Assembly (NCBI GenBank): GCA_000433635.1
Contig: HF997846.1
Location: 1-12,165, forward strand
Source of the DNA: Ruminococcus sp. CAG:254
GTDB lineage: Bacteria > Bacillota > Clostridia > Oscillospirales > Ruminococcaceae
Direction: 5' to 3'
DNA length: 12,165 bases
Shown here: positions 9,001-12,165 of the stretch, piece after piece
How positions within the stretch are numbered: the stretch's first letter is position 1
How the letters are laid out: every line of letters begins with the position of its first letter
Notes under the pieces: generated by a model
The model's database searches: none
The model's input: only the letters and a program-made list of their open reading frames with translations
Told to the model about the DNA's origin: nothing
Program-made: the position numbers and the translations under genes

Positions 9001-9450
9001 GGTCAAATACCGGCTGTTACCTTCCACATGCATGGTAAAGCCACTATACTTTGCTCCATCCCGCAGGCCTTGCCCTGGGAAGTCAGGAAGCAAAAGGTTT
9101 TCCGGAATATCAATTCTGTAAGTCGTACTATGACCCCAGTGATTGACATTGTTGCCCGCTAAAGATAGATACAGATAAAATAGTTCACCGGATTCCTGTT
9201 CCGATGTTCCATGATAAGAAGTATCTGTAAATTCCGCACGAACATTCGTCATAACATCCGGTGTTTGTCCCCAGCCTGGACGCCCCCAGCCACCGAAGCC
9301 GCCAAATCCTGGGCCGCCCCATGCGGAAGCCGTCAGTGAACTTATCGGAACACTCACCAGAATCATCAAAACAGCAAGCAGCATACTGATCACACGCTTG
9401 ATGCATGATGTTTTTCGGATTTCTTCCATCTTTTTCCCGCCCTGTGTCAT
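1..9450 (-). CDS. Giant secreted multidomain surface protein with isopeptide-type CnaB and SpaA repeats (3' end outside window)
   Basis: One minus-strand frame stays open for 3150 codons, from the ATG at 9450 to the window edge, so the gene is truncated by the window and not broken. The start is chosen because AAAGGAG lies 10 nt upstream; an in-frame ATG at 9429 would remove seven residues and is less well placed. Visible order: signal peptide (1-43), Gly/Trp/Pro-rich segment (44-64), unique head (to about 365), DUF11/fimbrial-isopeptide-like beta domains (about 366-1585), four CnaB-like domains (about 1590-2143), then SpaA-like repeats to the edge. Families of this kind form wall-anchored stalks or adhesins in Gram-positive bacteria, stiffened by intramolecular Lys-Asn/Asp bonds. 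A sortase signal is expected downstream but cannot be seen. The specific ligand is unknown. Reading frame and family class are secure; an adhesive role is inference. Confidence 0.93.
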   Translation of the reverse strand, partial: MTQGGKKMEEIRKTSCIKRVISMLLAVLMILVSVPISSLTASAWGGPGFGGFGGWGRPGWGQTPDVMTNVRAEFTDTSYHGTSEQESGELFYLYLSLAGNNVNHWGHSTTYRIDIPENLLLPDFPGQGLRDGAKYSGFTMHVEGNSRYLTYDIANGQTKAIYLKAKFANGKTPNGEQATVKITASGSGQSKTSTVTAKSKIAWDDSKSAGRDTISLSQLSGNNEIPYTLKAYPNYTSTKKGEWWVGAVEMTDVITLPDGLTFQSGANTGNIQDYLTLPNDVEITSASASGNTLSVTWVKKSTNTDAEMAPYTVNAALKTNMIEVGNFTSGKIHNDLTVRVQGVNSTNQWETLPKKSADVAISTPAPAKIDLSKSVAATAGDDAASVAQYYSSKGYLVCGEYVLFKVEAANHGETAKGGTLTLTDVVPAGLTPVSGVTVGGYATDGTINGQNITWTKEGLGVNETFTGYVVCKVDDNISTSMQSVRNAVYLGTPEQYESVAAAYVNIKKPSSSFSIAKSVDKSIYSVGDTLTYTITVSNTGEEDITFSSLTDAFNDETNLEIDKSNLPTGSFELAVGETKTFEIPVTVKEGKTGDITNTATATPEGGTPQSASATASQNAFSFGDGQFTKNVSSTVAIAGGQITYTLKYYNNSRYAGKYTKNDPLEFTDDFAKLNNLTVGNITVKLNGKEQEKPDIQNVNNKVTVKYVGDVAPYGSVTVEVTCQIAEGASGTIPANTATLSHGSDKELKGTSPEVKISDISFDVDKFAIADDGTIGDYKTAEDIKGNMTAWDTALQDSSVIQQKMGEGAYGSVLPGQRITFYIKITNTGETTLTEKNLTITDVMQNTIASQNSNVYIVDAGNRATFSGTLWDGSDRIGSIYSGNVGIAIDSRSQKLSIPKDGYIVVAYQVIAPDATNQNGSFSSGTNKVTVEAEGVTVEDSIQYKADAPQMEFEKGFGTDSHGNVSAKAKSETIEPKYDSSGKFSYDDTVDALKKSRFEYTIILRNVSTAASLYGKDVTLTDVIPDGMEFVEVTDTDARMHSVDVINPLNPRGKPIVICRKQDVSDTGTTLTFDLVKQNYATGALFDFDWCINNREFLMFKYTVKLTDTKAAQIATELQKQCADPENVDLVSELFQNKAQVTANKDVLIDGKPGRTIIDTADLTLKQVIKKTAPGLTKAASDVKATRKSNPGINIPTWIITVSNDDDADAPMTNIVLEDELSGGMQYAAGAKIDTLNETTPTEAFNGYSTDGGKTWNDLDGCVTVNGSKFTIKLPNTVQLQPGQSVQIRYAADDPNLATDELVPEKTYFNKTTLSTSEKIYQDRVTAGDLVDGKLEATASNSQGGVETTSFKTISFDPKNIDEQHKDGWIDNSATGQSDGYGQGNTPNDNYVKGLQGKQVEYKIYVTNDSTTKSLKNFTVIDRLPFENVDIGLVSGYDRYSAFTVIPDLSSVTYEVGTLTNTTDARGAFSGTEVQGVKVSYSSDKHSSLDEHAGDWMGESGNMNWQDTPTSEIVNLRFQFPSTFEVDKGQTVCITFKGTIPDYVQNTGEENIAWNSFAYSYQYLNDKNELVETPMVAEPAKVGVWVPEVKDTVSLVVNKAYDSGQGDTQTFYFALFTAKTDGVTPTYGADGKLTNASEFTRYSSEIKPITVKDGETETATFTNIPASAKKNLYIFETDENGVIKDNVNVAVGKPEAGTDAKALNPSMPESAVSGDSGTKLTYKDEDTVAAVSFLNEIQYGKITVEKTFKSPFNTTDTFYFGLFYKTKDGAYVKYGDLQTVTLTGSKTGATDTVTFDEVPIQRNWYVLETDAKGNPVTDSYLDYKVTYGDSAGKDHAIKLDDVNVPKTAKITNEESATYQIQATKVVNGEKLTAESGTYRFALYSSDKEELTNDDLAGLTMVGKSQDVAAGKTVSFSEDYNLKENTYYYLFELDSNDNILKQGDKVTKGKISYIVEYPNVDTRETTDAETNTMTSTVYYLPTQFGKTDADEPLTVDDCIKQSAIQNREQTKAVTGSITVDKTVLQNSTKLTDWDDTFYVGLYVRDAEGNLKLYGDVSDYVKEVTSTSSTVTFDKLPAKTDTEPDAGMYYIAECDDKGTPFSDGTNGNYTIYYNVNGSDSAAVYGAVLLDGRFDTAPTGAVSVTNKTVSVTRTLVKKDLADKDGAALTGAKFAIYTKLAYEAYQNGQETTLSAIQENITDKITANLAENTEYVLVETTAPENYAIMNPIFFTVNANGQIVLSDNTREDVDVHNNEVLVDTNVWTSELIAYDSKESTIIIGKYDITKQTELAGATLTLTSENDVDWSKVTLENSTAVLDENKKQIGIQWISTGTDAVIKGLPDGDYTLAETGSEFTSETDGKAYKVAEGTATFTLTDGTIANTTGTTDTVDADAADSYFYYNGTESNISLAVCDVVIGTTIIINKHDIDTEESSRVNLPDAKMKLTPQEGQTIDLSKIILTDGNVLTQTRDSIIWTTEEFISTKLENVPDGKYFLTEDAAPNGYTVVTAFSFEVKGGKVITASREDGSITIKEDENIISVNDKRTEVSISKVDAANDEELPGATLTLTNKDLTAEQWQKIAFENFNLSNENVDLTLTEDGNGVYWVSGVEPTNIVGLPAGTYTLTETVAPDGYAYSEDITFIIGSDGKVVDKTTGADLNGTVVMKDYRAELTISKKDGSDAFLAGATLQLLSKTTDPLNLDDVQIDGKPLTEDQKVTVDGRQGIQFVSTDAEMKITGLPAIEYELSEVSAPTDYLKSSDVQDVILTKAIFDDEGNQIPVSKEVINNKLGELTIQKVDQDGNALTGATLQLKADDANVDWSSVKLNGDAVTDLISAEDATVLVWTSTGESMTFKGLPTGTYEVSEVSAKAGYLATTQKWAVTVSANGAISVNNQVSTDGQDRSIITITNEASTIQINKEALDGGNIAAEEAEFKLTAKDENVTLNGVQIGATKITEDTTSATFKGNVTISALPDGTYELEEITAPNGFTTISTFTFVVKNGVVTTVSEVTNGEVEKSEDGKTLTIKDERSAIQIDKRDITGENEVAGATLTLTNDDLTTEQWDAIAAADTDLTAVGNGVQWTSSDAAKNIVGLPTGTYTLKETAAPDGYAYAEDITFTVEKDGTITVDAANKDENGVIVMKDDVTKVSIDKRDIT
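3022..4683 (-). repeat. Four divergent CnaB-like domains in tandem (residues about 1590-2143)
   Basis: Four units share a first strand with a Lys, a T/D-x-F-Y/R-F-x-L-F/Y strand, a Y-x-x-E strand and a closing Asn. The predicted isopeptide triads are K1598/E1675/N1734, K1745/E1807/N1851, K1863/E1930/N2004 and K2019/E2090/N2142. In the CnaB family the Lys and Asn side chains join covalently inside the domain with help from the acidic residue, giving resistance to pulling force and proteases. The units run without linkers, so the Asn of one lies 11-15 residues before the Lys of the next. N2004 is the least certain assignment, because the third unit has a long, unusual C-terminal half. Confidence 0.7.
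4696..8355 (-). other. Run of DUF11-like / fimbrial isopeptide-like beta domains (residues about 366-1585)
   Basis: Several segments carry the DUF11-type signature, a strand of the form G-x-x-hydrophobic-x-Y/F-x-hydrophobic-x-hydrophobic-x-N followed by hydrophobic-T-D-x-hydrophobic-P. The clearest examples are VGDTLTYTITVSNTG (526-540), LPGQRITFYIKITNTGET (813-830), FEYTIILRNVS with VTLTDVIPDG (997-1026), PTWIITVSN (1195-1203) and VEYKIYVTN with FTVIDRLP (1399-1424). The segment ending in TGEENIAWNSFAY (about 1538-1550) resembles the fimbrial isopeptide-forming domains often found just before CnaB modules. These Ig-like folds act as spacers in large surface proteins. I count about six units, with poorly defined boundaries. 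Confidence 0.65.
8356..9321 (-). other. Gly/Trp/Pro-rich mature N-terminus followed by unassigned head region (residues 44 to about 365)
   Basis: Residues 44-64 are almost only Gly, Trp, Phe, Pro and Arg. The next 300 or so residues are beta-rich in appearance, rich in Thr, Ser and Asn, with no cysteine and no repeats that I can see. The region ends near a proline-containing linker (TPAPAKIDL, about residues 362-370) before the first DUF11-like domain. Its position at the exposed tip of a stalk suggests a ligand-binding role, as for the N-terminal domains of other Gram-positive adhesins, but I do not recognise a named domain. Domain edges are approximate. Confidence 0.5.
9322..9450 (-). other. 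Signal peptide of the giant surface protein (residues 1-43)
   Basis: The N-terminus has a long charged n-region (several Lys, Arg and Glu up to R19), then a hydrophobic core of about 18 residues (VISMLLAVLMILVSVPI), then a polar end with the AxA-type site A41-S42-A43. This is the layout of a Sec signal peptidase I substrate with the somewhat extended n-region common in large Gram-positive surface proteins. Cleavage after A43 would leave W44 as the first mature residue. There is no lipobox cysteine at the cleavage site, so a lipoprotein is unlikely. C16 lies before the core. Confidence 0.88.
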
Positions 9451-9460
9451 AGCGGTTTCT

Positions 9461-9467
9461 CTCCTTT
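9461..9467 (-). promoter_or_regulatory. Ribosome binding site of the giant surface protein gene
   Basis: AAAGGAG sits 10 nt upstream of the ATG at 9450 and supports that start over the in-frame ATG at 9429. Confidence 0.8.
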
Positions 9468-9491
9468 CCATATTTCTGCAACACAGTTTTT

Positions 9492-9548
9492 CAGATTTTG
9501 TATCTTCCAAAGCCCACATTTTTCCGGCACACCAAAGGTGTAAATCTG
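9492..9548 (-). promoter_or_regulatory. Possible structured 5' leader of the giant surface protein mRNA
   Basis: In the transcript, CAGAUUU (9548-9542) can pair perfectly with AAAUCUG (9498-9492). Directly stacked on the first arm is a hairpin, ACACC-UUU-GGUGU (9541-9529). Together they would form a closed domain of 57 nt that ends about 25 nt before the ribosome site. I do not recognise a known riboswitch core in it. The helices are short and could be chance pairings. Confidence 0.3.
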
Positions 9549-9567
9549 GGTATGGATATACAGCTTT

Positions 9568-9596
9568 ATTATAGCATACTCCCTTTTAAAATTCAA
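9568..9596 (-). promoter_or_regulatory. Sigma-A-type promoter of the giant surface protein gene
   Basis: TTGAAT (9596-9591) and a perfect TATAAT (9573-9568) are 17 bp apart, with a TG one base upstream of the -10 (TGC-TATAAT), so an extended -10 is also present. A-rich sequence without competing motifs lies upstream. The expected transcript start is near 9561, giving a leader of about 110 nt. Confidence 0.78.
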
Positions 9597-9600
9597 CCAC

Positions 9601-9760
9601 TCTACGATTTTTTTTACCGTTCTTTCAAATGCCACTACCAGTATTTCTAACTTTTATTAATCTTTTCATTATTTTATTCTCATTTATTTTTCTATCTTTC
9701 TTCATTGCTTTTAATTTATTTGATTTTTTCATCATAGATTTATCATTTTTAAAAACAAAC
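9601..9760. other. A-rich non-coding stretch upstream of the giant gene promoter
   Basis: Read on the minus strand, this stretch is rich in A and G and very poor in C, with several A-runs. It lies between the ATPase gene's terminator and the -35 box of the giant gene. It could act as an UP-element-like upstream region or simply be AT-rich spacer. I see no gene, operator palindrome or repeat in it. Confidence 0.4.
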
Positions 9761-9800
9761 AAAAATCGGCACTGTCCACTTGCAGACAGTGCCGATTTTT
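9761..9800 (-). terminator. Rho-independent terminator after the ATPase gene (symmetrical, works on either strand)
   Basis: AAAAATCGGCACTGTC (9761-9776) and its exact reverse complement (9785-9800) form a perfect 16-bp stem with an 8-nt loop. On the minus strand the stem ends in TTTTT and is followed by GTTTGTTTTT. It starts about 40 nt after the ATPase stop codon. The same structure is followed by T residues on the plus strand, so it could also block antisense transcription. It separates the ATPase from the giant gene, which then needs its own promoter. Confidence 0.92.
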
Positions 9801-9841
9801 TCACGAACAAATTTTATTTAAGGGGAAATTGCGGATTCCAA

Positions 9842-10957
9842 TTAGTTGATAATGGTTTCTTCGGTTTCCTTGTCGAACAGGTGCATTCTGTTCGGATCCA
9901 AAGCAACTCTCAGGTTCTTGTCGCCCTGCTTTGCAGTAGACCGTGGGTCAACACGAGCAGTCAGCGGAGTGCCCTGGCAATCCAGATACAGGAAGTTTTC
10001 AGCACCCATCATTTCGGTGATGTCTACATCACATTCAATGACACCAGTGGTTGCAGAGGACAGGAACATTTCGTCATCGTGGATTGCTTCCGGACGGATA
10101 CCCAGAATAACTTCCTTATCCACATAGTTTGCAAGCTTCTTGTCTTCCTTTGCAGCCGGAACAGCCAATTCGTACTTCTTTGCGAACTGTACGCAATAGC
10201 CGTTGTTCTTCTTCTTCAGAACACCATCGATGAAGTTCATCTGCGGAGAACCCAAGAATCCAGCAACAAACTTGTTGCCCGGTCTTTCATACAGGTTCTG
10301 CGGTGTATCGATCTGCTGAATGATACCATCCTTCATAACAACGATCCGATCACCAAGGGTCATAGCTTCGGTCTGGTCATGGGTAACGTAAATAAAGGTT
10401 GTACCCAACTTCTTGTGGATCTTAGAGATTTCAGTTCTCATCTGTGCACGCAGTTTTGCGTCCAAGTTAGAAAGCGGTTCGTCCAGCAGGAAGACCTGCG
10501 GATTCCGGACGATTGCACGACCCATAGCAACACGCTGTCTCTGACCACCGGACATTGCCTTCGGCTTCCGGTCGAGCAGGTGGCTCAGGTCGAGGATCTT
10601 TGCAGCTTCCTTTACCTTGCGGTCGATTTCATCCTTCGGAACTTTTCTCAGCTTCAGACCGAATGCCATGTTCTCATAAACGGTCATGTGCGGATACAGA
10701 GCGTAGTTCTGGAATACCATTGCGATATCTCTGTCCTTCGGAGCGATATCGTTTACCAGACGGTCACCGATGTACAGTTCGCCCTTAGAGATTTCTTCCA
10801 GACCAGCGATCATACGCAGGGTTGTGGACTTACCACATCCAGAAGGGCCAACCAAAACGATAAATTCCTTATCCTTAATTTCAATATTAACATCCTTTAC
10901 CGCAGTAACATTGCCCGGGTAAATTTTGTAGATGTGTCTCAATGATAAACTTGCCAT
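9842..10957 (-). CDS. msmX: Sugar ABC importer ATP-binding subunit, MsmX/MsmK/UgpC (MalK-like) family
   Basis: This 371-residue protein is the cytoplasmic ATPase that powers carbohydrate ABC importers of the CUT1 type. All nucleotide-binding motifs are intact: Walker A GPSGCGKST (37-45), Q-loop Q83, signature SGGQRQR (136-142), Walker B VFLLDE (155-160), D-loop SNLD (163-166) and H-switch H193. A C-terminal OB/TOBE regulatory domain of about 135 residues follows, including the GIRPEAIHDD segment typical of MsmX-type proteins. Length is normal for the family. No permease or substrate-binding gene is adjacent, and the gene has its own promoter and terminator. This fits the known shared ATPases MsmX (Bacillus) and MsmK (Streptococcus), which serve several sugar importers. 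A dedicated UgpC/MalK role cannot be excluded from sequence. The family is certain; the shared role is inferred. Confidence 0.95.
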   Translation of the reverse strand: MASLSLRHIYKIYPGNVTAVKDVNIEIKDKEFIVLVGPSGCGKSTTLRMIAGLEEISKGELYIGDRLVNDIAPKDRDIAMVFQNYALYPHMTVYENMAFGLKLRKVPKDEIDRKVKEAAKILDLSHLLDRKPKAMSGGQRQRVAMGRAIVRNPQVFLLDEPLSNLDAKLRAQMRTEISKIHKKLGTTFIYVTHDQTEAMTLGDRIVVMKDGIIQQIDTPQNLYERPGNKFVAGFLGSPQMNFIDGVLKKKNNGYCVQFAKKYELAVPAAKEDKKLANYVDKEVILGIRPEAIHDDEMFLSSATTGVIECDVDITEMMGAENFLYLDCQGTPLTARVDPRSTAKQGDKNLRVALDPNRMHLFDKETEETIIN

Positions 10958-10966
10958 TGATGCAAT

Positions 10967-10972
10967 CCTCCT
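10967..10972 (-). promoter_or_regulatory. Ribosome binding site of the ATPase gene
   Basis: A perfect AGGAGG lies 9 nt upstream of the ATG at 10957 and fixes the start of the MASLSLRHIYK protein. Confidence 0.85.
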
Positions 10973-11003
10973 AATAGTTTATTTTTATTTTGAAAAACGC
11001 AAA

Positions 11004-11034
11004 CAGGGGAAACGGAAGCAGACCGTTTTTCCTG
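11004..11034 (-). promoter_or_regulatory. Hairpin in the leader of the ATPase mRNA
   Basis: CAGG and AAACGG pair with CCGTTT and CCTG around a 7-nt loop, with two A/C mismatches between the two helices. In a plus-strand transcript the mismatched positions would be G-U pairs. In the minus-strand mRNA the hairpin lies about 50 nt before the start codon and is followed by TGTTTGCGTTTTTC, so it could be a weak attenuator or a 5' stability element. This is a modest signal. Confidence 0.35.
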
Positions 11035-11075
11035 TAATTCAGCCAGAACATTGTTTCGATCTTAGCTCTGATATA

Positions 11076-11104
11076 ATCATAGCAGAGTTTTGATTTTTTT
11101 TCAA
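11076..11104 (-). promoter_or_regulatory. Sigma-A-type promoter of the ATPase gene
   Basis: TTGAAA (11104-11099) and TATGAT (11081-11076) are separated by 17 bp, close to consensus at both boxes. Transcription would start near 11069, giving a leader of about 110 nt before the ATG at 10957. With the terminator at 9761-9800 this makes the ATPase gene a likely single-gene unit. Confidence 0.75.
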
Positions 11105-11146
11105 GTCGTGATATGCCCAAATTTCAGCTTGTACATTTATCAAATA

Positions 11147-11181
11147 TGACGAACTTTTTTTTCGGGTATGTCATTTCGTCA
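11147..11181. repeat. Inverted repeat TGACGAA ... TTCGTCA upstream of the ATPase promoter
   Basis: Two perfect 7-bp arms (11147-11153 and 11175-11181) flank a 21-base spacer that itself contains an eight-T run. ATGAC (11146-11150) can alternatively pair with GTCAT (11170-11174). It lies about 45 bp upstream of the -35 box, so it could be an upstream regulator site or a weak transcript end. The evidence is only the symmetry. Confidence 0.3.
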
Positions 11182-11280
11182 AAAAAAGGGGGGCTTTCCG
11201 CGGTGGAATTTTATTTTTTTTGTATAAAATGCATGAATTCTATGGTTTCTTCCATCATGAAACTTTTTATTAACTTTTTA

Positions 11281-12033
11281 CTAAAAATTACTATTTTGAG
11301 TCAGTTCCCACAAGAACTTGGGGTCTGGCTGCTGGGAAAGCAGGCTGATTTGTGTGCTGGTCAGTTTCTGACACGCTCCAATTTGTAAACCAATTGGTAA
11401 AAAAAGGTTTCCGATAGCAACTCGCTGCAACTGCTCCACATGGTTTCCGACTGCCGCCAGCATCCGCCGCACTTGATGATATTTCCCCTCATGCAAGCAA
11501 ATGACTGCCATTCGGTCTGTATTCAAAACGGGTAAAATTTCCGCCGGCAGGCAGTGCGTTCCGTCTGCCAACACCAACCCCTCTGCAAGCTGTTGGGCAT
11601 AAGATTCTTCATAAGGACGTGCCAGCTGCATCCGATAATATTTTGGAACATGCCGTTTCGGAGCAAGCAGAGCATGGGAAAATGCTCCGTCATTTGTCAA
11701 CAGCAGCATACCGCTGGTATCCTTGTCCAGTCTGCCGACTGGAAATAATCCTTTTCGCTGTAATTCCGGCGGAATCAATTCCATTACAGTTTTTTCCGTT
11801 GCATCTGTTACCGCACAAACATAACCCAATGGCTTATTGAGCAGCAGACAATAGCAAGATTCCGCTGGTTCAACAGGATTTCCTTGCAAACAGATGACAT
11901 CGGTTTCCTGAACGGGCGTTTCTGGTTTTTTGACAATCGTCTGATTGACCGTTACTTGACCGCTACGGATGAGTTGTTTCAGCTGGCTGCGAGTGTAGGA
12001 AGTGGCATCGGAAAGCCATTTATCTAAACGCAT
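11281..12033 (-). CDS. rsuA: 16S rRNA pseudouridine synthase, RsuA family
   Basis: This 250-residue cytoplasmic enzyme turns a specific uridine of ribosomal RNA into pseudouridine; in E. coli RsuA the target is U516 of 16S rRNA. An N-terminal S4 RNA-binding domain (MRLDKWLSD to about residue 50, with RSQLKQLIRSGQVTVN) precedes the catalytic domain. That domain carries LLNKPLGYV (64-72), the catalytic-Asp motif GRLDKDTSG (100-108, D103) and the KYHQVRRML motif (184-192). The chosen start at 12033 follows AAAGGAG by 9 nt and begins directly with the S4 domain. An in-frame ATG at 12075 would add 14 residues but has no ribosome site. Length is normal for the family. RsuA is preferred over the RluB/RluE/RluF relatives, but target specificity is not provable from this sequence. 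Confidence 0.92.
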   Translation of the reverse strand: MRLDKWLSDATSYTRSQLKQLIRSGQVTVNQTIVKKPETPVQETDVICLQGNPVEPAESCYCLLLNKPLGYVCAVTDATEKTVMELIPPELQRKGLFPVGRLDKDTSGMLLLTNDGAFSHALLAPKRHVPKYYRMQLARPYEESYAQQLAEGLVLADGTHCLPAEILPVLNTDRMAVICLHEGKYHQVRRMLAAVGNHVEQLQRVAIGNLFLPIGLQIGACQKLTSTQISLLSQQPDPKFLWELTQNSNF

Positions 12034-12042
12034 ATCAAGCAT

Positions 12043-12049
12043 CTCCTTT
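12043..12049 (-). promoter_or_regulatory. Ribosome binding site of rsuA, deciding the start
   Basis: AAAGGAG is 9 nt upstream of the ATG at 12033. It lies inside the extended frame that begins at 12075, which argues that the longer form is not the real protein. Confidence 0.75.
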
Positions 12050-12101
12050 GGTTCTTTTTTGAAGGATGGGGGCATAAATTTACAATGAATCTGAGAAGCA
12101 A

Positions 12102-12107
12102 ATTATA
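12102..12107 (-). promoter_or_regulatory. Possible -10 box upstream of rsuA
   Basis: A perfect TATAAT lies about 70 bp upstream of the rsuA start, but no acceptable -35 box is found 16-18 bp further upstream (GCATCG at 17 bp). It sits in AT-rich sequence where such hexamers arise by chance. rsuA may instead be read through from the gene to its right. Confidence 0.22.
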
Positions 12108-12108
12108 A

Positions 12109-12165
12109 TTATTTCTTTTTCAAACGATGCATCAAATAAAAAGTTTTTTGATCCAGCAATTTTTC
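12109..12165 (-). CDS. Possible C-terminal end of an upstream gene (18 codons)
   Basis: A minus-strand frame is open from the window edge to a TAA at 12109-12111 and ends in the very basic tail FYLMHRLKKK, plausible as the end of a real protein. A second minus frame is also open across this short stretch, so the call is weak. In some Firmicutes, an rsuA-like gene sits beside a MurJ/YtgP-type flippase gene, and a basic tail after a last membrane helix would fit, but nothing here proves it. The stop is 75 nt before the rsuA start. Confidence 0.3.
   Translation of the reverse strand, partial: EKLLDQKTFYLMHRLKKK

Larger units (their letters stand above)
10958..11280. other. Non-coding interval between the pseudouridine synthase and the ATPase gene
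   Basis: This stretch of 323 bases holds the ATPase promoter, its leader hairpin and ribosome site. It also holds three runs of eight T on the plus strand (11094-11101, 11155-11162, 11214-11221) and an inverted repeat at 11147-11181. There is no convincing terminator for the pseudouridine synthase: the only T-run on the minus strand near its end (11187-11181) has no stem before it. I see no gene here on either strand. Confidence 0.6.

Noticed and set aside
9625..9810. Small Lys-rich minus-strand frame between the ATPase and the giant gene
   Set aside because: It starts before the terminator hairpin and reads through it. It has no ribosome site and reflects A-rich spacer.
9629..10945. Plus-strand open frame of 438 codons opposite the ATPase gene
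   Set aside because: It is almost wholly antisense to a gene with intact ABC motifs. It starts in AT-rich spacer without a ribosome site and runs through a terminator hairpin.
10991..11005. Catabolite-response (cre)-like site in the ATPase leader
   Set aside because: The half-sites resemble the consensus, but the spacing is one base too long and one conserved base differs on each reading.
11245..11263. Hairpin GTTTC...GAAAC followed by T residues on the plus strand as a terminator
   Set aside because: Only five base pairs, oriented for the plus strand where there is no gene, and it does not serve rsuA on the minus strand.
12034..12075. Longer N-terminus for rsuA starting at 12075
   Set aside because: No ribosome site precedes this ATG, while a strong one precedes the ATG at 12033, where the S4 domain begins.

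Overview
The window looks like a chromosomal segment of a Gram-positive Firmicute. A gut Ruminococcaceae/Oscillospiraceae-type clostridium is my guess, from sequence flavour rather than proof. All genes lie on the minus strand, with consensus AGGAGG-like ribosome sites and sigma-A-type promoters. No tRNA, rRNA, insertion sequence, CRISPR array or phage gene is visible.

Layout, in the direction of transcription (right to left). Bases 12165-12109 may be the last 18 codons of an upstream gene. Bases 12033-11281 encode an RsuA-family rRNA pseudouridine synthase. Bases 11280-10958 are a non-coding, T-tract-rich stretch holding a good promoter and a leader hairpin for the next gene. Bases 10957-9842 encode an MsmX/MsmK/UgpC-type sugar-importer ATPase with its own promoter and a perfect 16-bp terminator hairpin (9761-9800). 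Bases 9760-9451 hold an A-rich stretch, a strong promoter (TTGAAT-17 bp-TATAAT), a possibly structured leader of about 110 nt and a strong ribosome site. From 9450 to the left edge runs one uninterrupted reading frame of 3150 codons whose end lies outside the window.

That frame encodes a giant secreted surface protein. In order it has a signal peptide, a Gly/Trp/Pro-rich mature N-terminus, a unique head region, a long run of DUF11/isopeptide-pilin-like beta domains, four CnaB-like domains and at least eight SpaA/prealbumin-like repeats, with a ninth beginning at the edge. Lys/Glu/Asn-or-Asp triads predicted to form intramolecular isopeptide bonds can be placed in almost every CnaB and SpaA unit. 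The acceptor residue is Asn in all CnaB-like units but switches between Asp and Asn along the SpaA series. No sortase signal is visible because the C-terminus is missing.

The three main genes do not form an obvious pathway. The ATPase looks like a stand-alone energiser for sugar ABC importers, the pseudouridine synthase is housekeeping, and the giant protein is the accessory, probably host- or substrate-facing element. It is the part of the window most worth study.
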